A stretch of 13,558 bases of DNA from an uncultured Arsenicibacter sp. GTDB lineage: Bacteria; Bacteroidota; Bacteroidia; Cytophagales; Spirosomataceae. The position numbers were made by a program, and so were the translations under genes. The notes under the pieces are model-generated. The model had not been told where the DNA came from. It did no database searches and worked only from the letters and a program-made list of their open reading frames with translations. Position 1 is the first letter of the stretch. Every line of letters starts with the position of its first letter. Location: positions 1 through 13,558 of the forward strand of contig NZ_CAMFHL010000211.1 in assembly GCF_945952095.1 (NCBI RefSeq), written 5' to 3'. Positions 1-7,705 of the stretch are shown here, piece by piece.

Positions 1-520
1 CGTTGATGTTGTCGAAGTCGTTATCCGACGTGACGGCCCGCGTGATGGAGCCGCAGTTCTGGCGCGGATTCTTCAGCTTACCGTCAAACGTCAGGTCCCG
101 GTTGTAGTTGTACATCCCGCGTTCTTCCGGAATATACGCCACATCCAGTACGTTGGCAGGCTGCTGTACAGTCGGCACTGAGCGTCCCGGAAAGAGTGTC
201 GTCGGCAGGTAATACCGTTCGTAGAAGTTACGTTTCTCAACATCCGTCAGGTTAACGCTGGCGTCCCGGATGTTAGCGTTTTCGTTATAAATTGTCTGGT
301 CAACGGTATACACCGAAATACGGGCCCGGTTGTAGGCGTAAGGCAGCGGATCATTCGGCGTACCCTGCGGGAATTGCTGCGGGGTTGAGCCCAAACGCCA
401 GCGGGTCGGCTGACGCGTCAGGTCAAAAATGGTCCGTGTTGCTTCGAAATCGTCGATAAACGAGTTATTGTTGACACGAGGCGCCACCCCCGGAATCAGT
501 TGTGCCACCTCAACCTGGAA
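1..520 (-). pseudogene. sprA: Continuation of sprA beyond the in-frame stop, cut by the window edge
   Basis: Read in the same frame as the upstream sprA portion, bases 520 down to 2 give 173 codons with no further stop. The translation begins FQVEVAQLIPGV and continues with NNNSFIDDFEATRTIFDL, then RWRLGSTPQQFPQ, LPYAYNRARISVYTVDQTIY and RGMYNYNRDL, which is the conserved middle of SprA. No frameshift is needed to join the two parts; only the TAG at 521-523 separates them. In relatives, as I recall them, this spot reads roughly Ser-Phe/Val-x-Gly-Glu-x-Ala, so a Ser codon TCG changed to TAG is the simplest explanation. The Val after Gln, where Gly is usual, may be a second change. The piece could be translated only by stop-codon readthrough. 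It may also be perfectly intact if the TAG is a sequencing error. Confidence 0.8.
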
Positions 521-3388
521 CTAGATATTCGACATTTCGTTGGTCTGAATGAAGGGAAGCCAGTCCATAAAGCGGGTTAGTGCCGCTGAGTTTTTCCGGA
601 TATTGGCACTCACGCCCAGCATGGTGTTGTTTACCGGCTCATTACCGATGGCCACCCGCGTCAGGAAGCCCGCCGGGGTTTCCTTCATCTTCATGGCCGT
701 CAGACCAAACGTAACATCCGGGCTGAGGGCATAATCGAGGTGCGTACCCACCAGGGTCCGGATCTGGTTCTGGAACATATCCGGCAATTCGTACGAAATC
801 CTGACGTCACGCCCTGAGTTCAGTACACCATCATTCATGAGCCGCAGCGTCCCCGACGATTCGTCGAACTGGTAATCCTGACCCGCTGAGAGCGGCACGT
901 TTCCGGCCACTACCTGTATAGAAGCCGCCTTGACACCAAATGGCAGCTGAACCACCTGACCGGTTGAAGACTGGAAGCTGCCACGGATAAAGAACTTGTT
1001 TTTATCCGGCAACTGCTGCGCATCGGCCAGTGTTTTCCGGTAGAGCTCGTTGAACACATATTTTGCTTTCAGATCCTCTTCAGACGGCAGGAATTTGCCC
1101 GACAGATACGACCCGAACGGTTCCAGTACCGGGAAAATCACCCGGCCAAAGCGGCTGTCGACAGTCACATCTTCAACATAGTCAAAGTTTCCGTCAGGCT
1201 GCCGGTCCTGCATCTGGTTCAGCACGTCCATGTTAAAGACCTGTACCAGCGGACGGTTCCGCAGGTTTTCGCCCTCCTGCAGGTTGGGTACGTCCATACC
1301 GGTAATGTCATCCTTATAGATCAGCCGGAGCTGGAAGTTCTGCTTTGTAATCTGCGTTGTGTTGAGGGAGTAGATGTTTTTCATCATCAGATCCCACATC
1401 GGCAGCTGCAGGTTATTCCGGATCGTAGCCGACTTCAGGAGTTTTAATACCAGTACCTCATCGTCTTTCCGGTTCTGGTAGTTTTCAGTAAGTTCACCTA
1501 CCTGATAGCGTTGTCCCTGGTAGGTATATTCGTAGGAGACGGCCAGAATCTCGTCATTACGCAGCGGCGTTAAGAGTGAGATATACCCCAGTTGCGGATG
1601 GAACTTAAATTCACGATCGGTCAGGCGTTTGGCACCCCGCAACAGATCATAGTCGCGGCCTTTCTGCATGCCGAACGATGATTCTACCACGTTGGATGTC
1701 TGATCAACCTGACGCAGCGGATCATTGGTCCGCAGTCGTTCATACAGACCATTGGTGCCGTTGTTAACCGGCGCACCGGTCCGCAGCGGTTGCAGGCTGC
1801 TATTGCCCGGGTTATTGAATTTGCTGCCCTCACCCAGATCGGAGAAACCGGCGATGTTCCGCAGGCTTTCCGTTGTGTTAGTACGGTTTGTTACATATAC
1901 CTCCACACGGGTAATGGTTACCCCTGACGTAATCTGCGGGATGTACCGCAATGAACGCTCGTACTGATCGCGGAAATACTGCGACAGGAAGAAGTGCCGG
2001 TTCTCGTCATACTGATCAGCACGGATCTCGTATTGTTTCCCGATGGAGCCGTTACGCAGAGTAATTTCCTGTTTCTTTGACCGCTGCTGCGAGGCAACGA
2101 GCGTTGCCATCAACCGGCCGAACCGGAGTTGTGCCTTGGCCCCGAACAGGTTTTGCACACCCGGAATCAGCTGGCTGTTGATGTTCCAGTTGATGTTACC
2201 GGCTTCCAGTCCCTGAATAATGCTTTCGTTCGTCGGCGTAAAGTCAGGAATACCCGGCATACCCGGCTGACTTAAACCTGTGGAGTTCATGCCCGGCATA
2301 CCCGGCAGGCTGGGTTTATTCAGTCCGTTCAGCCCATTGGGCATATTAGGCATGTTTGGTAGAAGCCCCTGTGGTTTGTAATTGACCTTCAGGGCATTTT
2401 CGAAGTTAAAACTTGACTTGGTGTCATAGTTTGCCATAACCCCGAGCCGCTCCCCGATTTTGCCGTTGAAGTTGATATTGATCTGTTCGTTGAAAATAAA
2501 GTTACCCGTCCGCCGGAACTGAACAGGCAGGACAGGGTTGTCGATAAACTGGTGCAGATACCCGAAATCAAGGGTTACAAAGCCATTCGGTTTAAAATCG
2601 ACCTGGTTACCGCCGAAAATACGGTCAACAATTGGCGGTAATTCGAGTTTAGGAATAAGACCACGGCCGCTGAGCGCGCTTTTGCCATCCTGACGGGCAC
2701 TGTATTCCCGCAGCAATGACTCCTGCGCCCGCTCGTTTTGCAGGCGGTTATAGGTAGCATACGGAATGGTTTCGGCCGGACGCAGATACAGTCCGTTTTG
2801 TTCTGTGTTAACGCCTGGTGTCGGCGGGGCCGTTGCCACGCGGTTATTGTTCGGCGGCGTAGTGATCGGTGTAGCCGGTGCCGGGGTAGAAGGCGAGGAA
2901 AGCGAAACGCCGGGGCGGACCCGTTCGTAAACGCCCATCTGGCCGTTCGGATCGAGCCGGAACTCGGTAGATACTCCCTTTGGGTCACGCAGGATATACG
3001 GCGACCGCGGCGGCCGCTCCGAAAAACGGGTAGCGTACCGGTCCGGCCAGTTTACGGTTGGCCGCCGGTTAGCGTTGCGGAGAGCACGGATACTGTCGGC
3101 CCGCTCCTGTGCGAGCCGGGCCGCTTCCACACGCTGTGCGTTGACGGATGACGTACTCTTAGGCGGCGTCTGACGCTTTGTGGTGTCAGGCGCTGTTGGC
3201 CGGCGACTACTTCCGCCCCGACGGGAAGGTGTTTGTTGCGCCAGGCTAACGGATATTGAAACTGTAAAGACGACGGTGCTTAACAGCGCCAACGTCGTGA
3301 AACGCGGCCAATATCGCCCCGACAATGCCCGGTAAAGGGCAGAATTTGTCGGGAAGGGTAACCTGTGAACGGTGGATAGGTTCACCAT
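521..3388 (-). CDS. sprA: SprA, outer-membrane translocon/gliding protein of type IX secretion, N-terminal part ending at an in-frame TAG
   Basis: This reads as the first 955 residues of SprA, the giant outer-membrane barrel that forms the type IX secretion channel and is needed for gliding in Bacteroidota. A signal peptide lies at residues 30-51 (hydrophobic stretch ending SVSLAQQ) after a long basic n-region. A Pro/Thr/Arg-rich segment covers 52-200. SprA-typical blocks follow: DRIFGGNQVDFKPNG (about 255), SQLIPGVQNLFGAKAQLRFGRL (about 405-426), and a stretch around 590-640 holding KGRDYDLLRGAKRL, FHPQLGYISL and YQVGEL. An insert rich in Met, Pro and Gly lies at 341-386. Family members usually exceed 2000 residues, but here codon 956 is TAG and the matching frame continues beyond it. 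The start is the ATG just before the signal peptide; no clear ribosome binding site is seen. ruvA lies upstream on the same strand. Identity is confident; whether the gene is intact is not. Confidence 0.93.
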   Translation of the reverse strand: MVNLSTVHRLPFPTNSALYRALSGRYWPRFTTLALLSTVVFTVSISVSLAQQTPSRRGGSSRRPTAPDTTKRQTPPKSTSSVNAQRVEAARLAQERADSIRALRNANRRPTVNWPDRYATRFSERPPRSPYILRDPKGVSTEFRLDPNGQMGVYERVRPGVSLSSPSTPAPATPITTPPNNNRVATAPPTPGVNTEQNGLYLRPAETIPYATYNRLQNERAQESLLREYSARQDGKSALSGRGLIPKLELPPIVDRIFGGNQVDFKPNGFVTLDFGYLHQFIDNPVLPVQFRRTGNFIFNEQININFNGKIGERLGVMANYDTKSSFNFENALKVNYKPQGLLPNMPNMPNGLNGLNKPSLPGMPGMNSTGLSQPGMPGIPDFTPTNESIIQGLEAGNINWNINSQLIPGVQNLFGAKAQLRFGRLMATLVASQQRSKKQEITLRNGSIGKQYEIRADQYDENRHFFLSQYFRDQYERSLRYIPQITSGVTITRVEVYVTNRTNTTESLRNIAGFSDLGEGSKFNNPGNSSLQPLRTGAPVNNGTNGLYERLRTNDPLRQVDQTSNVVESSFGMQKGRDYDLLRGAKRLTDREFKFHPQLGYISLLTPLRNDEILAVSYEYTYQGQRYQVGELTENYQNRKDDEVLVLKLLKSATIRNNLQLPMWDLMMKNIYSLNTTQITKQNFQLRLIYKDDITGMDVPNLQEGENLRNRPLVQVFNMDVLNQMQDRQPDGNFDYVEDVTVDSRFGRVIFPVLEPFGSYLSGKFLPSEEDLKAKYVFNELYRKTLADAQQLPDKNKFFIRGSFQSSTGQVVQLPFGVKAASIQVVAGNVPLSAGQDYQFDESSGTLRLMNDGVLNSGRDVRISYELPDMFQNQIRTLVGTHLDYALSPDVTFGLTAMKMKETPAGFLTRVAIGNEPVNNTMLGVSANIRKNSAALTRFMDWLPFIQTNEMSNI
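2231..2368 (-). repeat. Low-complexity Met/Pro/Gly/Asn-rich insert within SprA
   Basis: Residues 341-386 of SprA form an irregular repeat of short units such as PNMPNMPN, GLNGLN, LPGMPGM and QPGMPGIP. It sits between NALKVNYKP and NESIIQGLEAGN, where other SprA proteins have only a short acidic link. It is in frame and probably forms a flexible loop. Its function is unknown. Confidence 0.7.
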
Positions 3389-3501
3389 TTTGAATCTGCT
3401 GAATCTGGTAGTACTACGAACGATATAGAGTTTCCCAAGTTGTCTTTATGTCAAACGGCGAATAGCGTGCCAATCGTCTGTCCGGGGGAAAATTTTTGGT
3501 G

Positions 3502-3535
3502 GTATACACTGCCCGGCTAAAACCGCAGTATATAC
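3502..3535 (-). terminator. Hairpin between ruvA and sprA
   Basis: GTATACACTGC at 3502-3512 is the inverted complement of GCAGTATATAC at 3525-3535 with one mismatch. On the minus-strand RNA that mismatch becomes a G-U pair, giving an 11-pair stem with a 12-base loop. It lies 43 bases after the ruvA stop in the direction of transcription. No T-tract follows, so it may be a weak terminator or a leader structure of sprA. The rest of the 190-base ruvA-sprA gap shows no convincing promoter box. Confidence 0.4.
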
Positions 3536-3578
3536 ACGTTGCTGACACTATCTGCATAGCCTGTACACTGCATACAAA

Positions 3579-4175
3579 CTAGCGTAACGCCTGCCGGATC
3601 AGGTCTTCAACCGTAACCGGTTGGCCGTTAGCTGCTTTTAATACGGCGTCTACGTTGCGTTCGGCCATTGGCCGGGCCAGTCCGAGTGCCATAAGGGCGG
3701 CAAGCGCTTCTTCCCGTACCGGGTTGCCGGCCTGCCCCTGCCGGTAAGTCGGCACATCGGGAACGACTCCCAGCTTTTTCATCTTATCCTTCAGTTCAAG
3801 AATAATCCGCTGGGCTGTTTTAGCGCCAATGCCTTTGATCGACTGCACCATACCCACGTTTTCGGCAAGAATGGCCAGCCGCAGATCGGAGGGCGAAAAG
3901 GCTGACAATGCCGTCAGAGCCGTATTCGGTCCGACGCCTGATACGCTGATCAGATCCAGAAACAACGATTTCTCGTCGGCTGTAGCAAAGCCGTACAGTG
4001 ACTGTGAATCTTCCCGAAACAAATGATGGATAAACAACTTCACCCGATCTCCTCCGCCTGGCAAGGTCGAATAGGTTTGCAGAGATATATGAATCTCATA
4101 GCCGACCCCCTGTACATCAATGATCGCGTACGTAGCTTCCTTGTACGCGAGTTTTCCGTCTAAATAAGCAATCAT
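3579..4175 (-). CDS. ruvA: Holliday junction branch migration protein RuvA
   Basis: This is a full-length 198-residue RuvA, the usual size. RuvA binds four-way DNA junctions as a tetramer and loads the RuvB motor for branch migration in recombinational repair. The N-terminal OB-fold domain spans about 1-62. It includes the acidic-pin pair Glu55-Asp56 in FREDSQSLYGF, matching the pin of the E. coli protein. Two helix-hairpin-helix motifs follow: ISVSGVGPNTA (about 76-86) and IKGIGAKTAQRI (about 113-124). A flexible linker with PTYRQGQ leads to the RuvB-binding domain III at about 152-198. The ATG start gives the standard MIAYLDGKL opening. The gene ends in TAG, which shows that this genome uses TAG as a real stop. 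It precedes sprA on the same strand, a pairing seen in many Bacteroidota. No ruvB or ruvC is in the window. Confidence 0.97.
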   Translation of the reverse strand: MIAYLDGKLAYKEATYAIIDVQGVGYEIHISLQTYSTLPGGGDRVKLFIHHLFREDSQSLYGFATADEKSLFLDLISVSGVGPNTALTALSAFSPSDLRLAILAENVGMVQSIKGIGAKTAQRIILELKDKMKKLGVVPDVPTYRQGQAGNPVREEALAALMALGLARPMAERNVDAVLKAANGQPVTVEDLIRQALR

Positions 4176-4268
4176 GCAGAGCCGAAAGCCTCTCTTTTAG
4201 CTTTTTGGTAAGCTGTAAAGTTACGAAAAATCCATGACTTTTCCTGAAAATTGCACTGGTCTCAGATA

Positions 4269-4294
4269 CAGGCTGCTGACCGGCTGGCAGCCTG
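4269..4294 (-). terminator. Hairpin downstream of the GH39 gene
   Basis: CAGGCTGC at 4269-4276 and GCAGCCTG at 4287-4294 form a perfect 8-bp stem with a 10-base loop. It starts 12 bases after the GH39 stop codon on the minus strand. No run of T follows on that strand, so it is terminator-like rather than a classic intrinsic terminator. It lies in the 131-base gap before ruvA. Confidence 0.45.
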
Positions 4295-4306
4295 ATCTGC
4301 TTTTGA

Positions 4307-6016
4307 TTACGGCCAGGTGACCGTTATAAGCGATACACCCTGACGGGGCAGGCTGAATGACAGCGGCAATGCACCGTTGCGGATCGTATACCAGACGGGT
4401 GCCTGCAACAGGGTCAGTTCGCCGGCTTTTTCCAGTTCAGCAACCTGTTCGGGCGACGGGTTTTTCGGCGAGCCCATCTTTTTCCAGCGTTCATAGGCGT
4501 TGCTGTGTTCCTGATCAATGCGGTAGTGATGCACCAGCACACGGCCCTCCGGCAATCCGTTTACGGAAAGATCGACCTGAGCAGCAGGCGTCAGCAGGTT
4601 GTCATCGTGATAATGCCAGACCATTACCGCAGCCTTGTGAGCGTCTTTACTGGCCAGAGCATTAATGTCGGCTTCGGCCCGTACACTCTGGTCGCGTATC
4701 CGCAGGTAATTGTAAGCCAGATCGTTATTAACCTGCACACGGTTTGCCGGCATCATGCCGAACATCCGGAATACATTCAGTACCGGCTTATCCACACCGT
4801 TGGTTGCCAGGTCACGGAAGCCTCTGAACCAGGCCTGATCTTCAAATTCAAAGGCCCAGGTCACGGCGCCGAGCAGATTGACGCCACGGGCATTGGCCAG
4901 ATCGTATTTGCGGGCAAACGAAGCCGCCGTGTAGCTCGAATACATTGTGCCGTTGCGGTAGGCATTCTGCGGGTGAAGGTCTTCCGAGCACGCCGCGCAG
5001 CCTTCCGGATCCGATTCGCCGATGATGACCGGCAGTTTTTTGAGGGTCGGATAGGAGGCGACAATTTCAAAGCCCTTGTCGATGTCGCGGAGCTGTGTGC
5101 CCATGTTCATCTGCACAACGCCGTTAACCACCTTCGGGGCACCCTTGGCGTGAAATGTAATAAAATCAAGGGGGGAGCCGGTTTTGCCGGTTACGTAATT
5201 TTTCCCGCTGACCACGTGATCCAGAAAGGCTTTCAGGAACTTAGCGGATTCTGTCCAGCCGGGTCCCGTTACTTCCGGTCCGCCTACTTTGGCTGTCGGC
5301 AGGGCGCGTTTAACAGCATCGGCGGTGTAGTCGTAGAGTTTGATATACTCCTCGGTCGTACCTTTCCAGTAGCCGATGTTAGGCTCGTTCCAGAGCTCCC
5401 AGTACCATGATTCTACCTCTTTGCGTCCGTAGCGGTCGATGGAGTGTTTTACCCATTGATACACCAGTTCGGCCCACTTCTGATAGTCTTTAGGCGGGTA
5501 GGCCCAGCCGGTGTAAATGTCGTTGTAGTTATCGCCCGGCTTCCAGTGATGGCGATAGGGCTGAGGTTTGGTGGACATGGCTTCGGGCATAAATCCGATC
5601 TGGGCGATTGGTTTCATGCCCCGCTCGATGTAGGTATCAAAAATCCGGTCGACAATTGTCCAGTTATAGACCGGCTTGCCGTTGGCATCTTCGGTATAGG
5701 CGTTCGTCGATCCCCATTTCAGGGCGGCTTCGCCATCGCCGGTGACGAGCAGGCTGTGGGCCCGCACGTTGACCGGTACCTTGCTCAGGTTCGCAATTTC
5801 GGACAGGAGCTTTTTGCCGTCCTTCATGTAGGTATAGTTCGGCTCGTCGTAGCCAAACCATGCCCAGATAGGCTGGAGCGTTCCGGCCGGTTTATTGAGG
5901 TCAACGCGGATGCTGACCGGTTTTGTTGTAGCCGGTTGTGCCTGCGTGGCAGAGAAAAAGACCGGTAGAAAAGCCCCTGCCAGTGTCAGGCAGCGAAGGC
6001 GGTTTAGCAGCGTCAT
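4307..6016 (-). CDS. Exported glycoside hydrolase family 39 (beta-xylosidase-like) protein
   Basis: This 569-residue protein has a signal peptide (about 1-26, cleavage near ATQAQ) and a catalytic (beta/alpha)8 domain with the GH39 pattern. WNEPN at 209-213 supplies the likely acid/base Glu211. GESDPEG around 333-339 supplies the likely nucleophile Glu334, at the expected distance for a retaining clan A enzyme. WAWFGYDEPNYTY near 51-63 resembles the GH39 substrate-binding start. A beta-sandwich tail follows from about 430 to the end. Two cysteines at 340 and 343 sit just after the nucleophile and might form a disulfide. GH39 includes beta-xylosidases, alpha-L-iduronidases and others; the substrate cannot be read from this sequence. 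The gene stands alone between ruvA and eno, with no SusC/SusD pair or other carbohydrate genes nearby. It is probably periplasmic or outer-surface; no lipobox is seen. Confidence 0.88.
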   Translation of the reverse strand: MTLLNRLRCLTLAGAFLPVFFSATQAQPATTKPVSIRVDLNKPAGTLQPIWAWFGYDEPNYTYMKDGKKLLSEIANLSKVPVNVRAHSLLVTGDGEAALKWGSTNAYTEDANGKPVYNWTIVDRIFDTYIERGMKPIAQIGFMPEAMSTKPQPYRHHWKPGDNYNDIYTGWAYPPKDYQKWAELVYQWVKHSIDRYGRKEVESWYWELWNEPNIGYWKGTTEEYIKLYDYTADAVKRALPTAKVGGPEVTGPGWTESAKFLKAFLDHVVSGKNYVTGKTGSPLDFITFHAKGAPKVVNGVVQMNMGTQLRDIDKGFEIVASYPTLKKLPVIIGESDPEGCAACSEDLHPQNAYRNGTMYSSYTAASFARKYDLANARGVNLLGAVTWAFEFEDQAWFRGFRDLATNGVDKPVLNVFRMFGMMPANRVQVNNDLAYNYLRIRDQSVRAEADINALASKDAHKAAVMVWHYHDDNLLTPAAQVDLSVNGLPEGRVLVHHYRIDQEHSNAYERWKKMGSPKNPSPEQVAELEKAGELTLLQAPVWYTIRNGALPLSFSLPRQGVSLITVTWP

Positions 6017-6326
6017 TGAATGAGAAAGGGTTGGTAGGGATAAAACAACAGTTTCGCCGGAATTTACCCGGCAGCCGGTAGCAGATAAGCCGGATACAGG
6101 CGGAATGCCGCCGGATTTGACCGTTCGGGCTGTCTGCGGACCCTGAATCGTAAACTGCCACCGTGCATCCCGAAAAAAATCCTTTACTTTGTACGGCCAT
6201 AACCGGTTAACTACCTATGATTTAAGAATAATCCGTGAAAAAACCGGATAAATTCCTGAATACCTGATTGTCGGGGATGGCTACGTAACCCTGTTATCGA
6301 AATTTAACCAATTACAAGCAGACGCA
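6017..6326. other. Divergent intergenic region between the GH39 gene and eno
   Basis: These 310 bases hold the starts of two divergent genes and no credible coding sequence. They include a 10-bp palindrome TAACCGGTTA at 6200-6209 and a TTACTTTG element at 6184-6191 that loosely resembles the Bacteroidota -7 box, but without a clear -33 partner. The 30 bases before eno are A/T-rich (AAATTTAACCAATTACAAG), as is usual for efficient translation starts in this phylum. No Shine-Dalgarno site is evident for either gene. Confidence 0.6.
6184..6191 (+). promoter_or_regulatory. Weak candidate -7 element upstream of eno
   Basis: TTACTTTG resembles the Bacteroidota -7 consensus TAnnTTTG, differing at the second base. 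It would give a leader of about 130 bases before the eno ATG. No TTG is found at the usual distance upstream, so this is tentative. Confidence 0.22.
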
Positions 6327-7607
6327 ATGAGTACCATTCAGAGCATTCATGCCAGACAAATTCTGGACTCGCGAGGTAACCCAACCGTAGAAGTTGACAT
6401 CCGTACTGAACATGGCTTTTTAGGCCGTGCTGCCGTACCGTCAGGAGCGTCAACCGGAACGCACGAAGCTGTTGAACTTCGCGATGATGACTCGAAAGTA
6501 TACGTTGGTAAAGGCGTATTGAAGGCCGTATCAAACGTGAACGAATTGATCGCCCCTGAACTGGTTGGCATCTCGGTATTTGAGCAAGGTATGATCGACA
6601 AGATCATGCTGGAACTGGATGGTACACCAAACAAAGCACGGTTAGGTGCTAACGCGATTCTTGGTGTATCGCTTGCCCTGGCAAAGGCGGCTGCTCAGGA
6701 AGCTGGTCTGCCCCTGTACCGCTACATCGGCGGTGTAAACGCCAACACACTGCCGGTTCCGATGATGAACATCCTGAACGGTGGTTCACACGCCGATAAC
6801 TCAATCGACTTCCAGGAGTTTATGGTTATGCCGGCCAACGCACCGAGCTTCTCGGAAGCCCTGCGGATGGGAACGGAAGTGTTTCATACACTGAAGAAAG
6901 TATTGAAAAACAAAGGCTTATCGACAAACGTTGGTGACGAAGGCGGTTTCGCTCCGAACATCACGTCGAACGAAGAAGCGATTAAAACGATTCTGGAAGC
7001 TATCGAGAAAGCCGGCTACCGTCCGGGCGAAGATATCTGGATCGCCATGGATGCCGCTACGTCGGAGTTCTACAATGCTGAAGACGGTATCTACCACTTC
7101 AAAAAGTCGACCGGCGATAAGCTGACGTCATCTGAAATGGCCGGTTACTGGGCAGACTGGTGTGCGAAATACCCGATCCTGTCGATTGAAGACGGTATGG
7201 CCGAAGACGATTGGGCAGGCTGGAAAGCACACACGGATGCCCTGAAAGGCAAAGGTGTTCAGCTGGTTGGCGATGACCTGTTCGTAACGAACGTAACCCG
7301 CCTGCAGCAAGGCATCGACGCCGGTATTGCCAACGCGGTACTGGTAAAGGTAAACCAGATTGGTTCACTGTCAGAAACAATCGACACGGTTAACCTGGCG
7401 AAACGCAACTCATACAAAAACATCATGTCGCACCGTTCGGGTGAAACAGAAGACGCAACCATCGCTGACCTTGCCGTGGCATTGAACACCGGCCAGATCA
7501 AAACCGGTTCGGCTTCACGTTCAGACCGGATGGCGAAATACAACCAGCTGCTTCGTATCGAAGAGGAACTGGGCGAAGTAGCCTACTTCCCTGGCCTGAA
7601 ATTCTAA
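6327..7607 (+). CDS. eno: Enolase (phosphopyruvate hydratase)
   Basis: Enolase converts 2-phosphoglycerate to phosphoenolpyruvate in the cytoplasm, the penultimate glycolytic step. At 426 residues it has the normal bacterial length. Expected active-site residues are all present: Glu164 (DFQEF), Glu205 (GDEGG), Lys341 (LVKVNQIG) and Lys392 (IKTG). The magnesium ligands are Asp242 (MDAA), Glu288 (IEDG) and Asp316 (GDDLF). The enolase signature around SHRSGETEDATIADLAV is at 368-384. The ATG start gives the standard MSTIQSIHARQILDSRGNPT opening. Codon use is tidy, as in highly expressed genes. A strong hairpin follows the stop. DivIC, a phosphatase and gpmI lie downstream on the same strand; GpmI makes the substrate of enolase, so two neighbouring glycolytic steps are encoded within about 4 kb. 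Confidence 0.99.
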   Translation: MSTIQSIHARQILDSRGNPTVEVDIRTEHGFLGRAAVPSGASTGTHEAVELRDDDSKVYVGKGVLKAVSNVNELIAPELVGISVFEQGMIDKIMLELDGTPNKARLGANAILGVSLALAKAAAQEAGLPLYRYIGGVNANTLPVPMMNILNGGSHADNSIDFQEFMVMPANAPSFSEALRMGTEVFHTLKKVLKNKGLSTNVGDEGGFAPNITSNEEAIKTILEAIEKAGYRPGEDIWIAMDAATSEFYNAEDGIYHFKKSTGDKLTSSEMAGYWADWCAKYPILSIEDGMAEDDWAGWKAHTDALKGKGVQLVGDDLFVTNVTRLQQGIDAGIANAVLVKVNQIGSLSETIDTVNLAKRNSYKNIMSHRSGETEDATIADLAVALNTGQIKTGSASRSDRMAKYNQLLRIEEELGEVAYFPGLKF

Positions 7608-7619
7608 GCAGTCCGGTAT

Positions 7620-7665
7620 ACCTGCACAACGGATAAACAGGTTGCTGTTCACCCGTTGTGCAGGT
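7620..7665 (+). terminator. Long hairpin downstream of eno
   Basis: ACCTGCACAACGG at 7620-7632 pairs perfectly with CCGTTGTGCAGGT at 7653-7665, a 13-bp stem. Its 20-base loop holds a second small stem (AACAG 7636-7640, CTGTT 7645-7649). It begins 12 bases after the eno stop. No T-tract follows, so it may act as a 3' stabiliser or an imperfect terminator, or as the 5' leader of divIC. Confidence 0.6.
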
Positions 7666-7705
7666 CGCTGTTACGGCTTTAGTGCTATCAAACGACAACA
7701 GACGT

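Noticed and set aside
521..523. TAG in sprA as evidence of genetic code change
   Set aside because: TAG terminates ruvA and the LysM gene at positions matching the normal protein ends, so TAG is a functional stop here.
2225..2370. Possible CRISPR or DNA tandem repeat in the CCCGGCATAC-rich stretch
   Set aside because: The repeats are irregular, have no constant spacers, and encode the in-frame Met/Pro/Gly loop of SprA.
4505..5410. Long open frame of 301 codons on the plus strand
   Set aside because: It lies wholly antisense to the GH39 gene, whose frame carries a signal peptide and both catalytic motifs. The antisense translation has no recognisable domain.
5901..6200. Minus-strand open frame of 99 codons spanning the GH39 start and intergenic DNA
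   Set aside because: It overlaps the GH39 signal-peptide coding region in another frame, with no domain or signal and unlikely composition.
7658..7705. Upstream GTG start for the DivIC gene
   Set aside because: The GTG is inside the right arm of the eno hairpin, and the added 16 residues do not fit the family; ATG at 7706 directly precedes the basic N-terminus and membrane segment.
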